In this document: piece by piece, positions 45,000-52,754 of the stretch | Numbering within the stretch: the stretch's first letter is position 1 | Layout: each line of letters begins with the position of its first letter | Assembly (NCBI RefSeq): GCF_006738645.1 | Contig: NZ_AP019700.1 | Location: 4,508,001-4,572,000 of the forward strand | DNA: 64,000 nucleotides | Source of the DNA: Stella humosa | Lineage (GTDB): Bacteria; Pseudomonadota; Alphaproteobacteria; ATCC43930; Allostellaceae | Reading direction: 5' to 3' | Program-made: the position numbers and the translations under genes | The notes under the pieces: generated by a model | The model's input: only the letters and a program-made list of their open reading frames with translations | Databases searched by the model: none | Told to the model about the DNA's origin: nothing

Positions 45000-46633
45000 G
45001 GGCCGACCCCGCCCCGGCCAGGCGCCGCCGGCGACAGGACGGTGCCGACATAGGGGCCCGATCCGTGCAGCCCGGCCGCCGTCGCCTGCATGAAGCGCAT
45101 CGCCGGCCCGGCCTGGAGCGTGAGGGCGACGCACAGGAACAGCAGTGCTGCCACCGGTGCCAGCTCGATCACCCGGACGCGCGGCACGTCGCGCTCGATC
45201 ACGGCCCAGAAGGAGCGGATGCCCGCGCGCACCATGGCGAGCAGCGTGACGAAGCCCGACACCAGCAGGACGGCCGTGAGGATCCAGGCCTCGAGCGAGA
45301 CGGGAACCCCGCTCTGCACCCGGCCCCAGTCCAGCAACGCGGCCAGGATCGCGAACTTCGCCACGAAGCCCGACAGCGGCGGCAGGCCGGACACCAGGAT
45401 CGCGCAGGCGATGAAGGCGATGCCCAGCACCGCCAGTATCGCCGGCACGGCGACACCGGCCTCGCCCTCCTCGCCCGGCTTCTCCTCGCCATCCAGGCCG
45501 TAGGCCTCCAGCGTCACGGCGATGAGGTCGTCGGCCGGCGTGCGCCCGCGCTCGGCCAGCTCGATCAGCAGGAAGAAGGCGCCGGTCGCCAACGTCGAGC
45601 TGGCGAGATAGTAGAGGGACGGCCCCACCGTTCCCGGATGGTCGGCCCCCAGCACCGCCAGCAACGTGCCCGAAGAGACCAGCACGCTGAAGCCGGCGAG
45701 CTTGGCCAGATCCTGCGAGGCGAGCATCCCGACCATCCCGAAGAGCACCGTCGCGATGCCGCCGACGAGGAGCCAGTACTGCCCGAAGAGGGCCAGCTCG
45801 CCGCTTTCCGGGTCGGTCAGCAGGAAGCCCAGGCGGAGCACGACGTAGATCCCGATCTTGGTCATGATCGAGAACAGGGCAGCCACCGGCGCCCCCGCCG
45901 CGGCGTAGGTGCCGGGCAGCCAGAATCCCAGCGGCCACATCGCCGCCTTCACGAGAAAGGCGACGCCCAGGATGCTGGCGCCGATCTCGAACAGGGCGCG
46001 CTCGCGAACGGCCAAGCCGGGGATACGGGCAGCGAGGTCGGCCATGTTGAGCGTGCCCGCGGCGCCATAGATCAAACTGACGCCGATCAGGAAGACGAGT
46101 GCCGCCACCAGGTTGATGGCGATGTAGTGCAACCCCGCCCGGACGCGGGCATAGCCCGAGCCGTGCAGCGCCAGCCCGTAGGAGGCCGCGAGCAGGACCT
46201 CGAAGAAGACGAACAGATTGAACAGGTCGCCGGTCAGGAATGCGCCGTTCAGCCCCATCAGCAGGAACTGGAACAGGGGATGGAAGAAGCTGCCGGCCCC
46301 GTGCCAGCGCGCGAGCGAGAAGACGAGCGTGGCACAGCCCAGGATCGCGGTCAGCAGCAGCATCAGGCTGGAAAGCCGATCGGCCACCAGCACGATGCCG
46401 AACTGCACCGGCCAGTCGCCCAGCCGATAGACCCGGACGGCGGCGGCGGCGGTTTCCGCGTCCGCGCTGGTCGCCACCAGGCGGACGGCGATGGCCAGCA
46501 GGCCGAACGTCGACAGGATGCTGAGAAGAGCCGCCGCATTGCGGTTGCGCCCGTCGAACAGCAGCATCAGGCCGCCGGCGACCAGCGGCAGGATGATGGG
46601 TGCGACGACGATGTGATCGGCCAGCGTCATCAT
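44996..46633 (-). CDS. mrpD: Mrp antiporter subunit D
   Basis: 545-residue homologue of complex I NuoM/NuoN, one of two proton-channel-like subunits. Multiple helices, with conserved signatures FFEVLLAASYGLALHG (key Glu in an early helix), LVKAAMWPLGFWLPG (lysine helix) and GGIATVLFGMVGMLASQDL. Starts in a four-base overlap with mrpC. Involved in cation/proton exchange and pH or salt homeostasis. Confidence 0.93.
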   Translation of the reverse strand: MMTLADHIVVAPIILPLVAGGLMLLFDGRNRNAAALLSILSTFGLLAIAVRLVATSADAETAAAAVRVYRLGDWPVQFGIVLVADRLSSLMLLLTAILGCATLVFSLARWHGAGSFFHPLFQFLLMGLNGAFLTGDLFNLFVFFEVLLAASYGLALHGSGYARVRAGLHYIAINLVAALVFLIGVSLIYGAAGTLNMADLAARIPGLAVRERALFEIGASILGVAFLVKAAMWPLGFWLPGTYAAAGAPVAALFSIMTKIGIYVVLRLGFLLTDPESGELALFGQYWLLVGGIATVLFGMVGMLASQDLAKLAGFSVLVSSGTLLAVLGADHPGTVGPSLYYLASSTLATGAFFLLIELAERGRTPADDLIAVTLEAYGLDGEEKPGEEGEAGVAVPAILAVLGIAFIACAILVSGLPPLSGFVAKFAILAALLDWGRVQSGVPVSLEAWILTAVLLVSGFVTLLAMVRAGIRSFWAVIERDVPRVRVIELAPVAALLFLCVALTLQAGPAMRFMQATAAGLHGSGPYVGTVLSPAAPGRGGVGP

Positions 46634-46965
46634 TCGCCCTTCGGCCCGTCGACATGGTCGCTTCGCGTCAGGCCGCGCGAGGCGAGCAGGACGACGAGGA
46701 AGAGCGCGGTCATGGCGAAGCTGATGACGATGGCGGTCAGCACCAGCGCCTGGGTCAGCGGATCGGCATAGCCCGCGATGTCGCCGCCGGGGGCGAGGAC
46801 GGGCGGGGCGCCGACCCTGAGCCGCCCCATGCCGAAGATGAAGAGATTGACGGCGTAGGACAGCAGCGAGAGACCGAGGATCACCTGGAAGGTGCGGGGC
46901 CGCAGCAGCAGCCAGATCCCCGATCCGGCCAGCACGCCGATGGCCAGCGAGACGACCAGTTCCAT
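46630..46965 (-). CDS. mrpC: Mrp antiporter subunit C
   Basis: 111-residue NuoK-like subunit with three transmembrane helices. Conserved features are GSGIWLLLRPRTFQVILGLS, NLFIFGMGR, and DPLTQALVLTAIVISFAMTA in pieces. The ATG at 46965 shares one base with the mrpA stop (TGATG), typical of the operon. Confidence 0.93.
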   Translation of the reverse strand: MELVVSLAIGVLAGSGIWLLLRPRTFQVILGLSLLSYAVNLFIFGMGRLRVGAPPVLAPGGDIAGYADPLTQALVLTAIVISFAMTALFLVVLLASRGLTRSDHVDGPKGE

Positions 46966-49895
46966 CAGTCGCGCCCTTCGCCGGCGCCGCCGTCGCCCGC
47001 TTGCGCGGCGGCGGCGCGATGGACCCGGAGCGACTGGTGGGCGAGCGCGATCAGAATCAGCACGGTGGCGCCGAGGACCAGCGAGAACACCCCGAAGTCG
47101 AACAGCAGCGCGCTGGCCAGCGGAACCTGTCCCAGCCAGGGAATGTCGGCATAGGCGAATGCCGTCGTCAGGAACGGTCGCCCGAACCCCCATGCGCCGG
47201 CACCGGTGGCGGCCGCGGCCAGCAGGCCGATGCCGATCCAGCGCACGGGCAGGACCCGCAGCCGGTCCTCCACCCAGCGGACCCCGCCCGCCATGTACTG
47301 CAGGATGTAGGCGATGGCGAAGGTGAGCCCGGCCACGAAGCCGCCACCCGGCAGGTCATGACCGCGCAGGAAGAGGAACATCGCCATCATCGCGATCACC
47401 GGAAACAGCAGGCGCATGATCAGGCCGGGCACCAGCATGTAGTGGGCGGAGATCGGCTCCCCGCCGCCATTCTCGTAGCGGTCGACGTCGAAACGGTTCT
47501 GGAATCGCTTCTGCGCCGGCAGGTCGATGCTGTCGCGGGCGGGCCGGAACCGGCGCAGCAGCGCATAAACCGTGATCGCCACCACGCCCAGGACGGTGAT
47601 CTCGCCCAGCGTGTCGAAGCCGCGGAAATCGACCAGGATGACGTTGACGACGTTGCGTCCGCCACCTTCGGTATAGGCGCGCTCCAGGAAGTTGCCGGAG
47701 ATGCTGCCGGTCAGCGGCCAGATCATCACCATGTAGGACAGTGCGGCCAGGCCGGCACCGCCCGCGACGGCGATGACGAGGTCGCGGGCCCGCCGCAGCC
47801 GCGCATAGACCGTCAACCCGGGCAGGATGCCCTCGATGCGGATGGGCAACCAGCGCAGGCCGAGCAGCAGCAGCACCGTCGTCACGATCTCGACCAGGAG
47901 CTGGGTGAGGGCCAGGTCGGGTGCCGAGAACCAGGCGAAGGTGAGGCAGGTCGCCAAGCCAGTGCCACCCGCCAGGATGATCGCGGCCAGGCGATGGTAC
48001 TTGGCCAGGTAGGCGGTCCCCAGCGCACACGCCCCCCCGATGACCCAGACCAGCGCGAAGCCGGCGTCGATGCCCTGCGGCCAGGCGAGATCCAGCGGCA
48101 CGGGTCGGACCGCCAGCGACCACAGCGCCGCCGCGATCGCCACGACGATGAGGAGGCGCATCTGCGGCTGCAGCCGGACCGTGCTGATCGCGTGCTCGAG
48201 GTCCCTTGCCCAGCGCCACGACAGGACGACGATGGCGCGCTCGAAGATGCGCTTGCCCGTCAGGTTGCGCAGGCCGGGCGCGCCGTCGATGTTGCCGGAC
48301 AGGTAGCGCAGCATCGACAGGTAGAGGACGATGCCGCCGCCGAGCGCCACGAAGCTCATGAAGAGGGCCGGCGTGAAGCCGTGCCAGACGGCCAGGCTGT
48401 ATTCCGGCGTCTGCGCGCCCAGGACCGGCTCCACGGCCATGGCGAGGAAGCCGCCGACCGTATGGGTCGGCACGATCCCGACCAGCAGGCAGGTGAGGAC
48501 CAGGGCCGCCACCGGCAGCAGCATCCAGCGGACCGGGTCGTGCGGCTGGCGTGGCAGGTCGGTCGCGCGCGGGCCGAAGAAGACCTGATGGATGAGGCGC
48601 AGCGAGTAGGCGACGCTGAACATGCCGGCCACGGTCGCGATGTAGGGCAGCGCGTGGTCGAGGGCCGTGTCGACATGGTCCTCGATCGTCTCGGTGAAGA
48701 ACATCTCCTTCGACAGGAAGCCGTTCAGCAGCGGTACGCCCGCCATCGACGCGGCCGCGACCATCGCCAGCGCCGCGGTGATCGGCATGGCGCGATAGAG
48801 GCCGCCCAGCCGTCGCACGTCGCGCGTGCCGGCCTCATGGTCGATGATGCCGGCCGCCATGAAGAGCGACGCCTTGAACGTCGCATGGTTCATGATGTGG
48901 AAGATCGCGGCCACCGCCGCCAGCGGGCTGCCGAGGCCCAGCAGCAGCGTGATAAGCCCCAGATGGCTGATGGTCGAATAGGCCAGCAGCCCCTTCAGGT
49001 CCTGCTGGAACATCGCCAGGAAGGCACCGACCAGCAGCGTCGTGACGCCGACCGGCGCCAGGACCCAGAACCAGTATTCATGCCCCGCCATCGCCGGCCA
49101 GAGCCGCGCCAGCAGGAAGACCCCGGCCTTCACCAGGGTGGCCGAGTGCAGGTAGGCCGAAACCGGCGTCGGCGCGGCCATGGCGCGCGGCAGCCAGAAA
49201 TGGAAGGGGAACTGCGCGCTCTTGGTCAGCGCGCCGATCGCCACCAGGACCAGGGCGGCCGGGTAGTAGGAATGGCCGACGATCCGGGGGCCGGACGCCA
49301 GCACCACGTCGAGATCGTAGCTGCCGACGATGTGGCCCAGCACCAACATGCCGGCTAGCAGGCAGAGCCCGCCCGCCGCAGTCACCGTGAGCGCGATCCG
49401 CGCGCCCTCGCGCGCGCGCTGGTTATGGTGCCAGTAGCCGATCAGCAGGAACGAGAAGAGGCTCGTCAGTTCCCAGAAGAAGACGATCTGGATGAGGTTG
49501 CCCGACAGCACGATGCCCAGCATCGCGCCCATGAAGGCGAGCAGGAACGAGAAGAACCGCGGCACCGGGTCGGTCGGCGACATGTAGTAGCGCGCATAGA
49601 GGACGACGAGCGCCCCGATGCTGGACAGCAGGACGACGAAGCTCCAGGCCAGGCCATCGAGCCGCAGGACGAAATTGAGCCCGAATTCCGGCAGCCACTC
49701 GAGTTCCGCGCGAATGGCCTTATGGTCGGCAACCGCTGGCTGAAGAAATGCCGCAATGCCGAGAATGCTCAGTGCAATACCGCCGGCTAGCCAAGCTTCG
49801 GCGTTGCGGGCGTTGGTGGGTAGGAAAGCGGCAATAAAGCTGCCAATGAAGGGTAAGATGATAATGCAAGTGAGGAACAGGACATCGACGGACAT
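46965..49895 (-). CDS. mrpA: Mrp antiporter subunits A and B fused
   Basis: 976-residue NuoL-like subunit, with a B-subunit domain at the C-terminus (from about residue 770, starting MLVPGLIMRLLFPV then LPGGGFVAGLTFA). The N-terminal part has the antiporter core, with signatures FWELTSLFSFLLIG, LTKSAQFPFHFWLP and HSATLVKAGVFLLARL. No separate mrpB follows, consistent with the alphaproteobacterial PhaAB-type fusion. It is the first gene of the six-gene operon. No clear ribosome-binding site precedes the ATG; the nearest purine run (GAAAGG) is about 15 bases upstream. The leader is AT-rich. Confidence 0.93.
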   Translation of the reverse strand: MSVDVLFLTCIIILPFIGSFIAAFLPTNARNAEAWLAGGIALSILGIAAFLQPAVADHKAIRAELEWLPEFGLNFVLRLDGLAWSFVVLLSSIGALVVLYARYYMSPTDPVPRFFSFLLAFMGAMLGIVLSGNLIQIVFFWELTSLFSFLLIGYWHHNQRAREGARIALTVTAAGGLCLLAGMLVLGHIVGSYDLDVVLASGPRIVGHSYYPAALVLVAIGALTKSAQFPFHFWLPRAMAAPTPVSAYLHSATLVKAGVFLLARLWPAMAGHEYWFWVLAPVGVTTLLVGAFLAMFQQDLKGLLAYSTISHLGLITLLLGLGSPLAAVAAIFHIMNHATFKASLFMAAGIIDHEAGTRDVRRLGGLYRAMPITAALAMVAAASMAGVPLLNGFLSKEMFFTETIEDHVDTALDHALPYIATVAGMFSVAYSLRLIHQVFFGPRATDLPRQPHDPVRWMLLPVAALVLTCLLVGIVPTHTVGGFLAMAVEPVLGAQTPEYSLAVWHGFTPALFMSFVALGGGIVLYLSMLRYLSGNIDGAPGLRNLTGKRIFERAIVVLSWRWARDLEHAISTVRLQPQMRLLIVVAIAAALWSLAVRPVPLDLAWPQGIDAGFALVWVIGGACALGTAYLAKYHRLAAIILAGGTGLATCLTFAWFSAPDLALTQLLVEIVTTVLLLLGLRWLPIRIEGILPGLTVYARLRRARDLVIAVAGGAGLAALSYMVMIWPLTGSISGNFLERAYTEGGGRNVVNVILVDFRGFDTLGEITVLGVVAITVYALLRRFRPARDSIDLPAQKRFQNRFDVDRYENGGGEPISAHYMLVPGLIMRLLFPVIAMMAMFLFLRGHDLPGGGFVAGLTFAIAYILQYMAGGVRWVEDRLRVLPVRWIGIGLLAAAATGAGAWGFGRPFLTTAFAYADIPWLGQVPLASALLFDFGVFSLVLGATVLILIALAHQSLRVHRAAAAQAGDGGAGEGRD

Positions 49896-49975
49896 AACCG
49901 ATAAGAGAACCTTTCGACCGAATTATCGCATTCTAGCCTTACGCAGTGTCTCCTATTATGGTTGAATTCCTGGGC

Positions 49976-50019
49976 AAAAAGCAATGGGCACGGCCTCCCT
50001 CGCGGGAAGCCGTGCCCAT
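49976..50019 (-). terminator. intrinsic terminator of the substrate-binding protein gene
   Basis: Perfect 11-base stem (ATGGGCACGGC / GCCGTGCCCAT, 49984-50019) with a 14-base loop. On the minus strand it is followed by a TTTTT run at 49980-49976 after three spacer bases. It sits 40 bases after the stop of the ABC substrate-binding gene and separates that unit from the mrp operon. Confidence 0.85.
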
Positions 50020-50058
50020 CGTTCTGGGCGGCGTGGCGGCCGCGGCCGCCCCGATCGA

Positions 50059-51627
50059 CTATCGCGCCGGGCTGGCGTGGGTGGCCATCGTCCACTCGTC
50101 GGCGCGCGGCGTGTAGGCGATGCCCTTGCGGGTGGCGACCGCCGTCATCTGGGTGTGCAGCGCGATGATGGCGCCGTCTTCCACGGCCGCACGCATTGCC
50201 CCCTGCATCAGCGACAGGCGCTGGGCGGCATCCATGGTCGTGGTCGCCGTCTCGATCTTCTGGTCGACCTCGGCCGAGGCGTAGGCCCCGAAATTGTAGG
50301 CGCCGTAGCCGCGGGGCGCGTCGATCGAATGCAGCAGGCCGGTCAGCGCGCCCGACGAATCGCCGGTGGACGAGCTGCCCCAGCCGAGCAGCATCATCGG
50401 CAGCTCGGACTTGCCCGTGCGCACCTTGGTGAAGAAGACGTTCGAGGGATAGGTCTCGACCTTCATGGCGATGCCCGCCCGCGCCCACATCTGCGCCAGG
50501 GCCTGGCAGATGGCGGCATCGTTGACGTAGCGGTCGGTGGTGCAGGCGACCGTCATGCCGAAGCCGTCGGGCCAGCCTGCCTCGGCCAGCAGCGCCCGGG
50601 AGCGGGCGAGGTCGAAGGGCGGCACGGCGATCGCCGGGTCGTAGCCGAAGAAGCCCTGCGGCACGAGCTGGCCGGCGGGTGCGGCGAAACCCTCCATCAC
50701 CCGGTCGACCAGGGCCGGCCGGTTGATCGCCAGCGACAGCGCGCGGCGCACGCGGGCATCGCGCAGCGGGTTGCGGTCCAGCGCCTCGCCCGCCTTGGTG
50801 GTCAGCCCGGCCATCGTGTCCGGCCCGACGTTCGGCACCAGATAGATCACCCGGTCGGACGCGCGGGTGAAGAGGGCCGAGCGGGCGTCCGACTTCAGTC
50901 GCGGCAGGTCGGCCGTCGGCACGTAGTCGATCATGTCGACATCGCCCGCCAGCAAGGCCGCCACCCGCGCGGCCGGGTTGGGGATGAAGCGGAAGGTCAC
51001 CTTGTCCCAGGCCGGTGCGGGCCCGCGATAGTCGGCATAGCGCTCCAGCTCCAGCCGCTCGCCGCGGGCATAGCGCACGAAGCGGTAGGGGCCGGTGCCG
51101 ATGGCAGCCTTGCCCGAGGCGAAGTCGGCCGGCGTCGCATCGGCGGCTGCCTTGTGCGAGACGATCGACATGATCGTGAACTGGCTGGGCAGGATCGGGT
51201 TCGGCTTGTCGGTGCGGAAGATCACCGTGTAGGGGTCGGGCGCCTCCGTCGAGACGACCGAGCGCAGCGCGCCGGTATAGGCGCTGGGGTTGTTCGCCAG
51301 CGCCGGTACCCGGCGGACGGTGAACTGCACGTCGGCGGCGGTGAATTCCTGCCCGTCATGGAAGCGCACGCCGCGCCGCAGCTTGAATTCCCAGGTCGTG
51401 TCGTCGAGCGCGCGCCAGCTTTCGGCCAGGCCGGGGATCGGCTGGGAATCCGAATCCCGCGCGACCAGCGGCTCGAACATGTGCTGGGCATAGGCCATGT
51501 TGGTCGAGAGATAGAGGAAGTGCGGGTCGATCGAGGGATCGAAGCGCGCCCCCACGGTAAGGTCGGCCGCCGCCGCCGGGCCGGCCAGGGCGGCCGCGAT
51601 CGCGACCGCCGACAGAAACTTGCGCAT
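50059..51627 (-). CDS. ABC transporter substrate-binding protein (peptide/nickel type)
   Basis: 522-residue periplasmic binding protein of solute-binding family 5. Signal peptide MRKFLSAVAIAAALAGPAAA is cleaved near residue 20. Family sequences include HMFEPLVARD, KLRRGVRFHDGQEFTAADV, and AIGTGPYRFVRY. The start is the ATG giving MRKFLS, with GAGGGG upstream. Ligand probably a peptide-like compound. No permease or ATPase genes adjoin, so it may serve a distant transporter. It lies four bases downstream of the M19 gene. Confidence 0.9.
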   Translation of the reverse strand: MRKFLSAVAIAAALAGPAAAADLTVGARFDPSIDPHFLYLSTNMAYAQHMFEPLVARDSDSQPIPGLAESWRALDDTTWEFKLRRGVRFHDGQEFTAADVQFTVRRVPALANNPSAYTGALRSVVSTEAPDPYTVIFRTDKPNPILPSQFTIMSIVSHKAAADATPADFASGKAAIGTGPYRFVRYARGERLELERYADYRGPAPAWDKVTFRFIPNPAARVAALLAGDVDMIDYVPTADLPRLKSDARSALFTRASDRVIYLVPNVGPDTMAGLTTKAGEALDRNPLRDARVRRALSLAINRPALVDRVMEGFAAPAGQLVPQGFFGYDPAIAVPPFDLARSRALLAEAGWPDGFGMTVACTTDRYVNDAAICQALAQMWARAGIAMKVETYPSNVFFTKVRTGKSELPMMLLGWGSSSTGDSSGALTGLLHSIDAPRGYGAYNFGAYASAEVDQKIETATTTMDAAQRLSLMQGAMRAAVEDGAIIALHTQMTAVATRKGIAYTPRADEWTMATHASPAR

Positions 51628-51631
51628 CCCC

Positions 51632-52675
51632 TCAGACTCCCCTGTTCGCCGGCCGCCACACCTGGCGGGCCACCCGCATCCAATTGCCGCCCAGAATGCG
51701 GCGCACGTCGTCATCGCCATACCCGGCCGCCGACAAGGCATCGGTCAAAGGCGGCACCTGCTCGGGCTGAAAGAACTCCGGCACCCGGGCGCGGTCGTAG
51801 CCGCTGCTGGCCGGAAACCGCTGGGCGGTGCCGCGGATCAGCACGTTGGTCAGCGTTTCCGGATCGTAGACGAAGTCGAGCCCGAGGCCGACATGCTCCG
51901 GCCCGACCAGGTCGAGGCAGTAGCGCATGTGGCGCAGGAACAGCTCCACCGTCGGCGGCCCGCCCAGGAAGAGGTCGAGCCCGTTGATGCCGACCACGCC
52001 GCCCGACGCCGCGCATGCCCGGATCTGGTCGTCGCGGATGTTGCGCTCATGCTCGAACATCGCGCGCGGGTTGGAGTGCGAGAAGATGACGGGCGCGGTC
52101 GACGCCTCGATCGTGTCGAGCGAGCTGCGATATCCCACATGCGTCACGTCGACGATCATGCCGACGCGGTTCATCTCGGCCACCAGCGCCAGGCCGAAGC
52201 GGCTGAGGCCGGCATCGGTGCGCTCGTGGCAGCCGTCGGCCGCCAGGTTGCGCATGTTGTAGGCGAGCAGCATGTGGCGGATGCCGAGGTCGTAGAACAG
52301 TTCGACGTTCTCGAGCTTGCCGTCGAGCGGGTTGCAGCCCTGGAAATGAAAGGCGATGGCGAGCTTGCCCTCGGCCTTGGCGCGTTCGATGTCGGCCGCG
52401 GTGTCGACCAGCACGAAGCGGTCCGGCCGCTCCAGGAAGAAGCGCCGCTCCTTGGCGAGCGAGGCCATCGCCTCGGCGAAGGGCGTGCGGTCCTGGGCCA
52501 CGGTCAGCGAGACCATGCCGTAGCCGCTGTCGATCAGGCGATCGAGGGTGCCCGGCTTCAGCTCCGCGCGCTGGGCGTAGTCGCCCCAGGGCATGGTCAT
52601 GTCGACCACGATCGCATCGCGGTGCAGCGCCGACAGCGTCGGGGATGGTACTGAGGCAGACGCGATTGCGCTCAT
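51632..52675 (-). CDS. divergent M19-family dipeptidase-like protein
   Basis: 347-residue TIM-barrel protein of the renal (membrane) dipeptidase family. The second metal-site segments are kept: DVTHVG, FSHSNPRA, GLDFVYD. The usual N-terminal HxD (DGHND) is replaced by DMTMPWG, and the bridging Glu appears as Gln (FHFQGCN). This argues for one metal, or for loss of peptidase activity. GAGGAG precedes the ATG giving MSAIAS. Co-transcribed with the substrate-binding protein and divergent from the CocE gene. Confidence 0.82.
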   Translation of the reverse strand: MSAIASASVPSPTLSALHRDAIVVDMTMPWGDYAQRAELKPGTLDRLIDSGYGMVSLTVAQDRTPFAEAMASLAKERRFFLERPDRFVLVDTAADIERAKAEGKLAIAFHFQGCNPLDGKLENVELFYDLGIRHMLLAYNMRNLAADGCHERTDAGLSRFGLALVAEMNRVGMIVDVTHVGYRSSLDTIEASTAPVIFSHSNPRAMFEHERNIRDDQIRACAASGGVVGINGLDLFLGGPPTVELFLRHMRYCLDLVGPEHVGLGLDFVYDPETLTNVLIRGTAQRFPASSGYDRARVPEFFQPEQVPPLTDALSAAGYGDDDVRRILGGNWMRVARQVWRPANRGV

Positions 52676-52701
52676 GGCCGCTCCTCGTTGTCGAGGAACC
52701 G

Positions 52702-52713
52702 TACAGTGCTGTA
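52702..52713. promoter_or_regulatory. short inverted repeat in the divergent M19/CocE promoter region
   Basis: TACAGTGCTGTA (arms TACAG/CTGTA, centre TG) lies about midway between the two divergent start codons (52675 and 52755). A regulator such as the TetR protein encoded downstream could bind here, but no second copy was found. Confidence 0.3.
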
Positions 52714-52754
52714 TGGAAATTCGGCAAGGACGCTTTCGGGAGGGGAATCGCGCG

